NCBI GenBank assembly: GCA_001661515.1 | Contig: LUVW01000015.1 | Span: 769,334 to 833,333, forward strand | DNA: 64,000 nt | Direction: 5' to 3' | Origin: Capniomyces stellatus | Lineage: Eukaryota > Kickxellomycota > Harpellomycetes > Harpellales > Legeriomycetaceae | In this document: piece by piece, positions 1 through 10,358 of the stretch | How positions within the stretch are numbered: the stretch's first letter is position 1 | Layout of the letters: every line of letters begins with the position of its first letter | The notes under the pieces: model-generated | What the model was told of the DNA's origin: nothing | The model's input: the letters and a program-made list of their open reading frames with translations, nothing else | The model's database searches: none | Made by a program: the position numbers and the translations under genes

Positions 1-411
1 CCCCCCCCCCCCCCCAAGCCCCTCAAGTAACACGAACACATGCTCGCCCGGAATACTTGATTACTTTTATTTAAACAGCCCTAGAGCAGGCAATTATAGT
101 TTGCCACGTATTTTCCTATCATCAACATGGAACAAATACACTCATTAAATAAAACAAGCTATTATATTGAAAACGGAGAGCAGAGAGCAGAGAACAGAGT
201 GCAATGCTCGTAACTTGTTCATTGTTGGTGGGTGGGGAAGAGAGGGACTAATTTATTACGCTTACTAAGATATTATTAGTAGCTACTGAAATCTAAAATA
301 ACAAAATTCAAAAAATGGTGGTAGCCTAACAGCTCGTAACACAACATAGTCATAAACCACTAAGAGCATAGCCACTAAAAGCGTACCCATTAAAAGTACA
401 AATATATTAAA
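1..411. other. Left edge, non-coding; begins with a poly-C run
   Basis: The first 15 bases are all C, followed by ordinary AT-rich sequence. No supported ORF or RNA gene was seen. The C run does not form a repeated telomere-like unit and may be an assembly edge. Confidence 0.5.
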
Positions 412-726
412 CTACACCCTTGAAGAGTCTAGCTCGGCTCTAGCTGGTGCTGCAACCACGCCTATCTCCATTGCCACATCGTATGGCGGTACATTGTCGG
501 AAACCCAGTAAGGTGGAGGAGGAGGGTATCTTAGGTCTCTATAGTGATCCCAATGGCCACGCGAATATGCTGGTGATATATTAAATAGCAATCTGACTTT
601 GTTCGAAATCTGGTCGTACTTGATACTGTTTTTTATGTACCTTTTAATAACACCAATTCTAGCTTTGGGGTTTCTTTGGGTCTGATCTCTGTGTACACCA
701 GAAGCCCTGGTTTTTGAATGTTCCAT
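412..726 (-). CDS. Hypothetical small basic protein, 104 aa
   Basis: A single open frame with an ATG start and no overlapping better candidate. I do not recognise the family. The N-terminal two thirds are rich in Lys and Arg; the C-terminal part has a run of five prolines followed by YW, then an acidic/hydrophobic tail. There is no signal peptide and no membrane segment. The composition (basic N-terminus, aromatic residues such as GHWDHYRDLRY) looks like a real protein rather than translated AT-rich DNA, and a small mitochondrial or RNA-binding protein is one possibility. It could be the last exon of a longer gene. It is the only plausible gene in the first 3.5 kb. Confidence 0.45.
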   Translation of the reverse strand: MEHSKTRASGVHRDQTQRNPKARIGVIKRYIKNSIKYDQISNKVRLLFNISPAYSRGHWDHYRDLRYPPPPPYWVSDNVPPYDVAMEIGVVAAPARAELDSSRV

Positions 727-3526
727 AGTCCAAGGATTTAATTAATATGTTTTGCCTAGGCCGTCCTGAACTAAATAATAATATGCCTATCCTGTCCAAT
801 ATATCTCGAGCTGGAGAAGGATGTCGATATAGAATAATAATTTACAGTATAAAGGGTTGTAGATAGCTAAATGCCTAAATTCAATCAAAAGGGAATGTTC
901 AATTATATAGAGCCAAATGCATACAACACAACTGTATTTATAGGGTTTTTTTTTCAGTATCCATCTCATTTCTTTTCGTTTGTTTTTGGGGATGTTTTTG
1001 AGTTAGGATTTGGGTTTAGATTTGGATGTTGATATTGATGATGCTGTTGATTATGATGATGATGTTGGCGATATCAAAATATTTTTACCCAAGTGTATAT
1101 ACTTTGCAATAGTGAAATCAACATTATGGATACTATGTTTAGCAACAAAGTGAATGTGTTGCTATTGATATCGATTTCATTGTTGATAACCTGAATTAAA
1201 GTTTAATTAGCTGCGATTGTCTCCGTCATAATTATCATGAAGATGGCAGACTTGCAAAGCTGGATCCTGCTATCTAATTCGTGCCTTACTTTTCTTGTTC
1301 CAGTTCAGCTTTCATGAAATTTACAACATGACCTACTTTTTTTTTATTTCATTTGTAGCAATATCAAGTTTTTTTTATCACACTTTCAAGTATAGTAAAG
1401 CATAATTAAACTAATAAACGATGAACAAAAGGGAGTCGAAGAATAAAAACAATAACAAAAACAAAGACAAAGAAACTCAATAGTTGTAATATTCTTTTTA
1501 TTCTTCAAAACAAGTAAACCTGACAAAGGGTAAAGTCTCTTATTCTTCTCTTTACCTTCTTTACAAATGCGGTTATTCAAATCACCGAATATAATTACCA
1601 GTCCTAATCGACATTTCCACACATTATTCGTTTTCCTTCAAATTCTATCAAACAACCAAGTCGACTTCTTTTTTTGGCTAAATGTATGCTATTCCGAATA
1701 ATCAGCTAAAAATCAAGATTCTCAGAGGCACTTCATGCAATACATACCGGTTTCTGTACTTATTAGTTTCAGGTAAAAGTTGGCCATTATCTAACGATTG
1801 CTCACAATTGTGCAGCTGTTTTTTTTAATTGACATTAAGAAAGGAAAACTATGTGTTACTGTTTTTAATCCAGTAAGAAAAGCTACAAACAATCCACTAT
1901 TTCTTATTTTTATAACAATGGCCTTCTGAATCTATCCTTTTGTTTCAACAAAACATTGTTCGCATACTTTTTACTCCATTTAAAGCAAAGTAGGCTCCTC
2001 TTCATACTGAAGCAGGGCCCGCTCTTCCGGTTGCTGCAAATGACGTGGTGGCATGTCGAGTATTTTAGCACCTTGTCAAGTGTCGCACAATTGCTGCGAC
2101 TTTAATGGTAGCTTAGCGAGCAGAATCCGTGTTTTGCCGTTTGTTATACAATCTTGAATAGCTTAATATGTACACTTATACTACAACAAACCCGCATTTT
2201 AATGTTCAAGTAAATAAAGCAAAAAATGTTTTTTTTTTCTTTCTTCTTAATTAACTACAGTCACGATAATACAAAAGTTGACTTTATGGTATGTTATCAT
2301 TATTAGTATCATTATTGCCATTACTATTATTATTGTTATTTTCACTGCTATAGTACCATTATTGAAACAATATCTGGTTTTTAAAACGCCACAATATATG
2401 TTATTTGGGTGTTTAGTTGGAATACCAGTCGCAGATTAAATTTCAATACTATTTCTGTGTTATCAACCAGCCAGTGCCTTGGGACTTGGATAGAATTATA
2501 GCATAGAGTTGAGTAAATAAAAAAAACTACCAAAGTGACTAGGCACTCTATCACACCTTGTTAAAAGCAAACATGAGAGTGGTAAATTGGATTGGTGAGG
2601 AGACCATCTAAAATGTTAAAGTAAAATAGAAATTGTTACAAACTAGCACAACGAATGGGAAAGAGTTAGTGCGGATTACCAGTCGTCAACGCCTCTAAAC
2701 CACTTTTTGTTATGTTGTGCATGTAGCAACTGAGCTTGCAAGGGAAAAAAAATTTCAAAAAAAAAATAAACAACCCAAATATCAGTAATGATAATAATAA
2801 TAAACTAACAAACCAAGCTCGATTTATATATATATGTAAAGCCAAAACCACGCTTGGTATAGCACCAATTGGAATCGATACACAGGCCCAAAATTAAGCC
2901 AAATGTTTTGGCGTTTTGTACTGTACTGGATTTAACTTGTCTTGTGTGAACCATTTTGATCTTGTGCACAGCGAAATGATTGCACTAAAATATTGGAGTC
3001 ATCAAAATCTAAAGCAAATAGATAAAAAATACACATTCACTCGCATCTCGAGGAAAAGATAAGAAGCAATAAAAGCTATATCCATCCTGTCCAAAGATGA
3101 ATCGTGATACAAAGATGATTGAAATTAAATGAAAAGCGTGACCAAAACACAGAAATGTGAATGTATTTAACGCAAATTGCAGCAATACTAATAATAGTAG
3201 TAGTGGTAGTAGTAGCATTAATACTTTTCTTGACTTGGTAATAAACCAGAGGATTATTCTGCAACTGACTCTGGGTATACAAACCAGAACTGCAACTACA
3301 ATCAAATGTCCAATCCCTGAAATTTTAAAAATGAGTTTTTGTTGCCTTTCATTGAAACTGGAATAAGAACAAAATGCAAAAAGCAAAGAACAGCGTCATA
3401 TAAAGTAGCATCGGTTTTTCCATAGTCTTGCAGGTTTATTCAATAATCGACCAATACCTTTTTTATCAACCAACTTGTATAAATTCCAAATTTTAGTAGA
3501 AATAAAAACAGCTATTGGTAACCAGT
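727..3526. other. Long AT-rich intergenic region
   Basis: About 2.8 kb with only short frames of low-complexity hydrophobic composition, for example a Leu-rich frame at 3009-3386 on the minus strand. Poly-T/A tracts and trinucleotide-like runs occur near 1030-1070, 2290-2340 and 3185-3225. No gene, tRNA or mobile element could be supported. Confidence 0.5.
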
Positions 3527-5008
3527 ATGACTATCGAGATCGGGAACTCCAACTACACCCGCGAAGATAAACGCAGTCTCAGAGACACAGACACCGGGCA
3601 TATTAACTTGGAAGACCATGGTTTAAGCATTGATAACAAAGAACTAAAGAGTTACCAGAAATATATATTCTACATTATAATCAAGCTAGCAATTATAAGC
3701 TCCGCTGCTCAGCTAAACAATGGCGAAAAGGCCTCCGTTTTTAACAACATCAACAAATTGAACAACTACAAATATACTTCGACAAACTACAGCGGCTTGA
3801 TAAAAATAATTCTAACCGTGGTATTCTCATATCTCTCAGTTTTGCTATTTCACAAAATCAAGCCCAGACTGTATTTTTCTTTAGCAATGGTGTGTGCAGG
3901 AGTATTCATGGCCTGCCTAAGCGCAGCTTCGTCGCTTTCAGCAATCGCAATAGTTGACTGCATAACCAGCGTACTTGTTAGCGGAATAGTATATTCTTCC
4001 ATCATATATCTGTCGTTCTGGACAACCAGAGAGCAGATGGGCAAATGTGTGCTGGCATACTTTACGCTGACGGCAGCACTTAATACCATCACAGGCTTGG
4101 TGTCTCCGTACACCCTTTCCCCTATAATATACACTTCTAGCTCGCTTTTCACATTCAATATCGTTGCCGGGGTTTATATGGTAATTGTTGGAGTAGCAGC
4201 ATTCTTTGTTGTAGAAAATGGACCCGAAAATATAGAATATTGCTCGGAATCTGTCAGAAACATGGTTTTGGATAAACTAGAGAACAGCCAAGGACTCTCT
4301 TCAAAGGTCAAACTGGGAGCAAGAGAAACCTTCAGAATAGCATTCAACAAAAAACTATGGGTGTTTGTGGTCATTAACACCAGCAACTACCTAATGATGG
4401 CATTTGGGTTAAACTCCAGCTTTACTAGCATCAAACTCAGAATCAGCAACTATAGCGTTTCAGATTCGTTCAACATTGGGTCGCTATCGCCGCTTTCTAT
4501 ATTTGCTTTTACGCTACTCGCCTTTTTGCTAAGATCAGTTTCTTACTCGGTCAGAATTTTCTGTTTCCAGCTCTTGGCTGTTGCGGTTTGTTCCACATCT
4601 CTGGCAACATCCAAATCCTCTGGGTATGTGGCCAAAAGCACAATGGATACTCTGGTGGTAGGAGTGACCTCAGCCAACTCGGCTCTGGTCGCTTCCTGGA
4701 TGGCAATCAATTTGGGAAATATTCCAAACATTCTCGTATCCATTCCAGTTCTCGAATTGCTCACAACAATAGCACTGTTTATTGGTTCAGTATTGTTTGT
4801 TGTGACCTTTTCGGTTTCAGACATTTTTGGAATTATATTCGTTACTTTGGTGGCTATGGCCGGATTTGGAACAATATTCGCACTAAACAGGAGCTTTAAA
4901 AACAGAAACTCTGCCAAAGATGGCTCCTCTGAAGATGTCTCCAATCTCTCCAAGGATAAACAAAGAGAAATGGCGGACAACCATCCAAATTATAGATATT
5001 TACTTTAG
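3527..5008 (+). CDS. MFS transporter, anion:cation symporter (allantoate permease-like) family
   Basis: Predicted plasma-membrane carrier for a small organic anion such as allantoate, nicotinate or a vitamin; the substrate cannot be told. An intronless 493-aa frame starting at the ATG at 3527; the four codons upstream begin with TTG. It contains about twelve hydrophobic segments, beginning near YIFYIIIKLAII and separated mid-protein by a hydrophilic loop (about residues 230-270). The C-terminus ends in NHPNYRYLL, which matches the short NPxFRYxL-type tail common in fungal allantoate/nicotinate permeases. That tail and the length (about 500 aa) are the main family evidence. The first half is divergent and lacks an obvious canonical inter-TM2-3 motif. 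It stands alone, with the minus-strand selenoprotein H gene convergent downstream. Confidence 0.75.
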   Translation: MTIEIGNSNYTREDKRSLRDTDTGHINLEDHGLSIDNKELKSYQKYIFYIIIKLAIISSAAQLNNGEKASVFNNINKLNNYKYTSTNYSGLIKIILTVVFSYLSVLLFHKIKPRLYFSLAMVCAGVFMACLSAASSLSAIAIVDCITSVLVSGIVYSSIIYLSFWTTREQMGKCVLAYFTLTAALNTITGLVSPYTLSPIIYTSSSLFTFNIVAGVYMVIVGVAAFFVVENGPENIEYCSESVRNMVLDKLENSQGLSSKVKLGARETFRIAFNKKLWVFVVINTSNYLMMAFGLNSSFTSIKLRISNYSVSDSFNIGSLSPLSIFAFTLLAFLLRSVSYSVRIFCFQLLAVAVCSTSLATSKSSGYVAKSTMDTLVVGVTSANSALVASWMAINLGNIPNILVSIPVLELLTTIALFIGSVLFVVTFSVSDIFGIIFVTLVAMAGFGTIFALNRSFKNRNSAKDGSSEDVSNLSKDKQREMADNHPNYRYLL

Positions 5009-5432
5009 CTTTGTCATTATTGAGCGTTTGTAAACTCAGAATAAAGAAACCACCTGATTTGCTTAACATACTGGCTTTATAATTACCAATAGCTCGGTGT
5101 TAGCCAATGTTTTTTTTTCAAATATTGGGACTATGTTCCTTGAAATGCTATTTGTTTTCAATCTACTCGAGCTGGTGCGGGTTATGTAATATAAACTGAT
5201 TTTTTATTTATATCATTTAATGACTTGGAAGCAAACATGTATGCAAAGCCTAGAAAATTCAAGTACTGCATTGCAACAGTGTAAACACAACCTAAATACC
5301 TCGATAGAAATCTGCGTAGAATCAATGGTATAGAACCAATGGTCTGTCCGATAGTATACATATATATATATAATATCAGCCAGTATATGCTACAGAAAAT
5401 ACCTCGTGGTTATTTGTGATATGAGACTGTTA
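5009..5432. other. Intergenic region between converging genes
   Basis: Lies between the MFS transporter (+) and the selenoprotein H 3' UTR (-). It holds an AT dinucleotide run near 5358-5373 and nothing else that can be supported. Confidence 0.4.
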
Positions 5433-5500
5433 TAAATTTACAATGCCTCCTGACTATGACCCTAAAGTGTTTGTACTTGGGCCAGCTAATCAAGAATTTA
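5433..5500 (-). promoter_or_regulatory. Candidate SECIS element in the selenoprotein H 3' UTR
   Basis: SECIS hairpins recode UGA as selenocysteine. On the minus strand, 80-150 nt past the stop codon, the pattern TTGAT (5493-5489), then 11 nt, then AA, then 25 nt, then GGA (5450-5448) matches the spacing of a eukaryotic SECIS (TGA / apical AA / GA). The stem between them has a strong core, TGGCCC with GGGTCA, and the loop region AAGT/ACTT can pair further. Below the core, TAAATT (5500-5495) pairs with AATTTA (5438-5433). Odd points: the 5' core reads TTGA rather than the usual ATGA/GTGA, and helix II has mismatches towards its base. Position and strand are right. The fold was done by eye. Confidence 0.4.
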
Positions 5501-5578
5501 ATACTGTCATATAGATTGCATATCTTAGTGAGCCGACAAATAATTGGAACAAGGAATCACAATACAAAAACTGGAGAG

Positions 5579-6281
5579 TTATTTTGCATTCAAAACCGAG
5601 TCAATAAGAACTTGTAGAACCTCGATAGTAGGGAATTTTAACTTCCTAGGAGGACCCATCTTGATCCCGCTCCAAACAACTTGCTCTAAAAGTTAAAAAA
5701 AAGTCAACAAACCCATATTTTACCTTCGAGGAATCCAAACAAGATAGCAATAACGCTTGTATACGTCTTTTCGGCTAAACAAAAACAATATCGCTGTACT
5801 TACTTTGATTCCCATTGGAGATTGTAATTTCAAAAGATTTACTGCGAGGCTTGCTTTCGTTATACTTGAATGCAAAAACGCCTGGATAAACCGTGTCGAC
5901 TGCTTTTGATATTTTCAATGCATTCGACTTGTACGTAGATCAGGAAACACAGTGCTCAATGTAGAACAAATGTTGGCCTCCTGGTGATTCATTTCTCAAA
6001 CCAAGAGTTTCCACGGTGCTATCCCTGGCTTGCTTGACACAAGTTTCTGCATTGTTGGTGTTATCCGTGGCATCCTCGGTCTTCATACCTGTGCCTTTTG
6101 CATCTTTAGCTTCGGGGAAAGGCTTAGAGCCAGATCTGTTTGTTTTCTTTTTGGTATCTTTGTTAATTGAAGAACCAGCGTTTTTGATTGTTTTGTTTAT
6201 GACATTGTTCTTGCTGCTGGTCTCCTCCTTCTTTGTTGAGGGCTTTTCCTTGGGGCTTTTCTGGCTCCTAGTCGTCACCAT
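5579..6281 (-). CDS. SELENOH: Selenoprotein H with in-frame UGA (selenocysteine), 194 aa
   Basis: Nuclear thioredoxin-fold (Rdx family) redox protein. Exons 6281-5804 and 5685-5579, one 118-bp GTAAGT...TTTTAG intron; 585 nt in phase. A plain reading stops at UGA (5942-5940), but that codon sits exactly at the redox motif: IEHCVS-UGA matches the IEHCTSU of animal selenoprotein H (CxxU). The frame continues past it with family features: a KPRSKSFEITIS strand and, after the intron, VVWSGIKMGPPRKLKFP, nearly the animal WTGIKKGPPRKLKFP block. Sec is residue 114. The N-terminal ~100 residues are Lys-rich and disordered, like the basic nuclear N-terminus of the animal protein but longer. UGA serves as a normal stop in other genes here. 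A candidate SECIS lies downstream. Pseudogene is unlikely because frame, splice sites and motifs beyond the UGA are intact. Confidence 0.9.
5940..5942 (-). other. UGA codon predicted to be read as selenocysteine (Sec114)
   Basis: TGA on the minus strand, preceded by Cys-Val-Ser and followed by at least 80 codons of conserved selenoprotein H sequence. It occupies the position of Sec (Cys in non-Sec homologues) of the CxxU motif. Confidence 0.88.
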
Positions 6282-7242
6282 AATACGTAAAATACTTTTG
6301 CTAGAACTTTAGAGCTTCGAGTGCAGAGTGAGAGGAATAATTTAGCAATAACCACCGAATATTTATCTGGCCTTGAATTGCAAATCTGGTGACTGAAAAA
6401 AAATATTCGGTCTGCTATGATCCTATTGGTAAACACAAACCAATCTCGATGTTAAGCTGTTTGAGTTGCAGAGATCTTGGCTTAAATGCATTGGTTTTAT
6501 GTTTTGTTTGCACATCTAATTTAATCTATAAAACGAACTTGCTCTATTATTTATATTGCCTCAACACAACACACTCGATCTTCAGCAAATCCCGGCTGAC
6601 ATTTGCTCTGAAAATGCTGAAAGTGGGGCTTTTATTTGCTATTCGTTTGCTATTTCTTTTTCTATTCAGCTATTTTGCTTATTCAGTTATTTTTTCTATT
6701 CTCGCTACTTTTATTACAATTTACAAATCGACAAACTCGAGCCTATCAACATTAAAAAAGGAAAAGGTCGCAAGCTCAAATTGGACAATAAACCAAACTC
6801 AAGAACACCGAAAACTCCGCTTTGTCGAATTAAAATTTGCCAAATATTAAATTCAAAACTACCATTGGGTAAATCCAATGACCTTTCAGAACCAGGTTCG
6901 CTTCCAGTTGCTGTTAACAAAACTTGAACTTGTCACAAACGATTATATTAACTTGTAGTAGCAAAGTTTGATGGAGATGATCATTGGAAATTGATTCCTA
7001 TGACAAGGCACCTTGATAAAAAACGTTGAGGCTAATATAAGACGAGCTGATATTTTCAAGTGGCAAAGTCGGAATTTTTATTTCAGTTTATTTCAGTTTA
7101 TTTCACAACAAAATATTTAAAGGGTGTGCTGTCTTGGTTTATTAATTTATCTTTCTTCACTCATCGTAGCCCCTCTCCCCGAGTAATTTATACTTTAGGA
7201 CATTGAAACTTGTGAATACATCTTATTATATTTAATCTCACA
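6282..7242. other. Divergent promoter region between selenoprotein H and RAMP4
   Basis: Contains open frames at 6389-6850 and 6556-6927 that overlap in different frames and translate to low-complexity hydrophobic or Ser/Leu-rich protein; neither looks real. A short direct repeat of TTTCAGTTTA occurs near 7080-7102. Both flanking genes start outwards from here. Confidence 0.45.
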
Positions 7243-7674
7243 ATGCCTGTACCAGCCGCAATTAGAAAGAAGTCTGAATACTACGACCAAAACGTAAACA
7301 GACGTGGAAACGTTAAGAAATCGTTGGATCCCAAGACCGAGGCCAGAATCAACGAAGGCTTGAATGAGGAGAAGCGTAAAGCTCTTGGAAAAAGCAGCTC
7401 GAAAGCAATGAGCAAAAGCCAAAAGAACTTGATCTTGGCTATTTTTGCTATTCTTGTTGGCTCGACTTTGTACCAAATCTTCTCCCCACTCTTCTTGGGT
7501 GCTGGAAAAGCCCCAAGAAAGGCCGCCAAGAAGGCCGCAAACCGACAGGCAGAAAATAGCCCTGTTTATACCTCTGCCAACAACGAATCCGCCCAAAAGC
7601 CTGCGGCTTCAAAGGCGGAAAGTGTTGTTTCTCAAGACTCTGAGGCAGCTGAGAATCTCAAGAGCAAAATATAA
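7243..7674 (+). CDS. RAMP4/SERP family ER tail-anchored protein with long C-terminal extension
   Basis: Small ER membrane protein of the translocon (SERP1/RAMP4, yeast Ysy6), tied to protein translocation and ER stress. Intronless 143-aa frame with ATG in context cacaATGc. The basic N-terminal block with the RRGNVKKS stretch matches the QRGNVAK motif of RAMP4, and a single transmembrane segment follows at about residues 62-85 (NLILAIFAILVGSTLYQIF). Family members usually end just after this segment (about 65-70 aa in total). Here roughly 58 Lys/Ala- then Ser/Glu-rich residues follow, which would place a long tail in the ER lumen. There is also an insert of about 30 residues between the GNV motif and the membrane segment. 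Confidence 0.75.
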   Translation: MPVPAAIRKKSEYYDQNVNRRGNVKKSLDPKTEARINEGLNEEKRKALGKSSSKAMSKSQKNLILAIFAILVGSTLYQIFSPLFLGAGKAPRKAAKKAANRQAENSPVYTSANNESAQKPAASKAESVVSQDSEAAENLKSKI

Positions 7675-8782
7675 TTCGAGTGTATATACATTTCGCTTTT
7701 TCGACTGTTTACAAATGTAAACACTCGTACGGGTGGTATGCTTTCTTTCTTTTTTTATTCCCATCTTTGCACTAAATGCTCTACTGAGTTTTGTAATTAG
7801 ATACTTTATTTAATTGAGTAACAGTCTCAACTGCATAAACATTTATTCTTACAATAAAACCATTCATCCATTCCTCGCAGTGGCACTACGTTGCCAAATA
7901 GCCCCCTGCTGTACTTTACCTTTTGCACACTTCATACAACAGTTATCGCACCGAATAGTGGCATAATGTACGCTATTTAGCTGTAGTTTGGTTAAGCTGT
8001 GTTTTTGAGCCCACTAAATAAAGAGCAGCACTCGACAAATTCCGAGTATTATTGAATTCATAGAGCTGCTTTTGTAAACATTCATTTTGGCGCTCAGACT
8101 TGGTTGGCACATTACCTTGGCTCACAAGTCAACGCTTAAAAAGGCCAGAGCTTGGATATACTTGGAATATACTTGGGACCTTATGTCTACAAAGATTAGT
8201 GTTTTGATATTACTAGTTGACTACTCGAATCATTTTGCGAGTGATTCATCATCATTCGACAGATCTCGTCCAACAATTGAAATGAATTCTCAAGACTGGC
8301 GAATTATTGATGCTCTAAAAAAATCCCTTCAACCAAAAGCATGCATTCAAAATAGCTACCCAAATAACTGCTACCAATAGTAAACAAACACCAAATTTGC
8401 ATTTCTGTTCTCGAATTAGCTTTAAGGATTCGGTTATTCCAAGTTCAGTTTGTCAATAGCAAGTCTTTTCATCACAGTTTGCCCATTTGGACTGAACTTG
8501 TTAGCTTGTTCATTGAAAAGTAAAGCTAAAAATTAAGTGGGGTTTTGGTTTAATTTGTCGAGACACAAATGAATAGAGTATGAAAACCGTCAATTATTTC
8601 AACAACTGACTTACAACAAATACCCGTAACTTCTATTACAGTGCGAAAAAAAAGAGCTTAATTACGATTCAAGTGTTTTGGCGAATTTCTAAACAGCCGA
8701 GGTGTCTATTTCATCAAAACAAATTGGCAGACAGGGTCTTGTTGGTTAAAAAAACGAAAATATAAATATAAATACAGCAAAA
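7675..8782. other. Intergenic region
   Basis: About 1.1 kb upstream of the SDF2-like gene. A 97-codon frame at 8087-8380 does not resemble a protein family. Nothing else supported. Confidence 0.45.
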
Positions 8783-10124
8783 ATGGTAAAACTGGGCTTT
8801 ATATGCATTTGTGCTTTGGCATTTATTCTTCCAACCGAACAAAGTTGGTTCAATTCAAAAGAAAAGGCTGCCGATAAACTACCAAAGATGGAGCCAGGTA
8901 ACCGCATATAAAATGTTAAAGACAACACAGTTTAAACATGGGAATGTGCTTGTGTTTTATAATAATATACTGAACATAAAAATGACCTTTCCGCTTTAAT
9001 TACTTGGATAGGTTGGGAAAAGGTAACCTTTGGTAGCAATTTTAGGCTTGGTCAACTATCGACGTCCGGCAGATTGTCGATTCCAGGGGTTTTTTACGGT
9101 AAATTTAGTGGACAATAAGGCCTATAAATTAGTATAATGCCGAGTAGATGGAATGAAAACATATTATATTATATTGATTCGAGTGAATAACGGTTCTGTC
9201 AAAACTTTCAGCAAAGATAAATGAAATGAAATGGATATTAGGAACGGGTAGCTCTCAAAATGCGATCACTTTGACATTTGATTCGGTGTCACCCTCAGCA
9301 ATGTGGACTGTTTTGGCAGCCGATAACGTCGTATTTGAGAGAGGGTAAGCACCAACGACTTGGACCCACAGTCGATCAAACGACTACTCGAAAGTACCGA
9401 GTTCAGCATACACATACACATACACATATACATGCACACAAATAAGTACTAAATGATCTGATTTTATAATATGTGTACCTAGAGAGCCTATAAAGTGTGG
9501 TGAGACAGTTGTACTTAAGTCGGCTAGTGGTAATTTATACCTCCACTCCCATCTGATACACGCGTCTCCGCTGAGCAAAAATCAGGAAGTTAGCGGATAC
9601 GAGGGCCAAGACTCGGGTACTTTATTCTACACATATACCTTGTTCTGGTTTGCACCGATGTATTTAAAATAGCAACCAAGACTACTAACTTGGATTTCTA
9701 TAAACGATAATAATAAATTGTTGCCAATAATATGATTTCTCATTAGGTAATTTTTGGGTCGTTGAATGTTCACAAAAATCAGACAAATACTGGCTGCGGG
9801 AGCAGTCGATTAGGCTAAAACACAAAGACACTAACAAATATTTGCAGGCTATTCCTGGGAAATCATTTGGAAGACCAATCGACGGCCATCTGGAGGTTAG
9901 TTGCAACAAGAGTCCAAGCAATAATGACGAAGAGTGGGCTGCTATGGTAAGTTCGGCAATTAAAACCTAGAGTTGTGACTTATTATAGTGTTGCACAGTT
10001 ATACTATGTATTCTGCTGCTTATTAATTTTGGAAAAACGTTGCAAACTCGGTTTGATTTTATTTTTATTAATTAATTGACTTGCTTAGGAGGGGTTTTAT
10101 TTCAGCATCCAAAACAAGGACTAG
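8783..10124 (+). CDS. SDF2-like MIR-domain protein of the secretory pathway, 234 aa
   Basis: Stromal-cell-derived-factor-2 type lectin-like protein; in other eukaryotes it works in the ER with O-mannosylation/DnaJ chaperone complexes. Six exons: 8783-8897, 9012-9098, 9212-9344, 9483-9616, 9747-9946, 10089-10124 (705 nt in phase). Residues 1-20 form a signal peptide. A beta-trefoil of MIR repeats follows. The family block GEPIKCGETVVLKS, then LYLHSHLIHASPLSKNQEVS, then WLREQSIRLKHKDTNKYL and FGRPIDGHLEV, closely follows human SDF2, and the end MEGFYF matches its AMEGIFM. The first MIR repeat is divergent and lacks the usual LHSH. No KDEL/HDEL-type tail is present (ends QNKD). All introns are GT-AG; intron 3 carries a short CACATA repeat. 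Confidence 0.9.
9407..9440 (+). repeat. CATACA simple repeat in intron 3 of the SDF2-like gene
   Basis: A run of CACATA-type hexamer units, entirely intronic. Confidence 0.8.
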
Positions 10125-10358
10125 CATTAAAACAAATGCCTCGCGATGGGCCTCTAGGATATTTGCTTTGCCAGTCAGTTTAGTGTTGTTTCAAATAGTT
10201 GGATAGCTTGACCAGCTCTGTGTTGGTTTTGAAATAGCTTTTAATAAATAAATAAAATTTTATGTAAATTGGGTTTGGAAGTGCCGAGGTGGACTGGTTT
10301 GATAATGGCCTAGATTACAATTATGAGCTATCTTTCTTTGTTTCGTCCTTTCATATAG

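Noticed and set aside
1..15. Poly-C run as a telomere or special structure
   Set aside because: No repeating telomeric unit. Another C-rich run at 57618-57632 lies inside a TGS1 intron, so C runs occur internally too.
3009..3386. 125-codon minus-strand frame with hydrophobic Leu runs
   Set aside because: It derives from a TAGTAG-type trinucleotide-rich tract and overlaps other random frames. No signal of a real membrane protein family.
5775..5803. A 29-bp intron in selenoprotein H (GTAAGT...GTTTAG)
   Set aside because: It keeps phase with a second intron but adds about 17 residues with no counterpart in the family. One 118-bp intron (5686-5803) gives the expected length between the strand and the WSGIK motif.
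6389..6927. Two overlapping plus-strand frames (153 and 123 codons) between selenoprotein H and RAMP4
   Set aside because: Different frames of the same AT-rich DNA with low-complexity products; likely promoter region.
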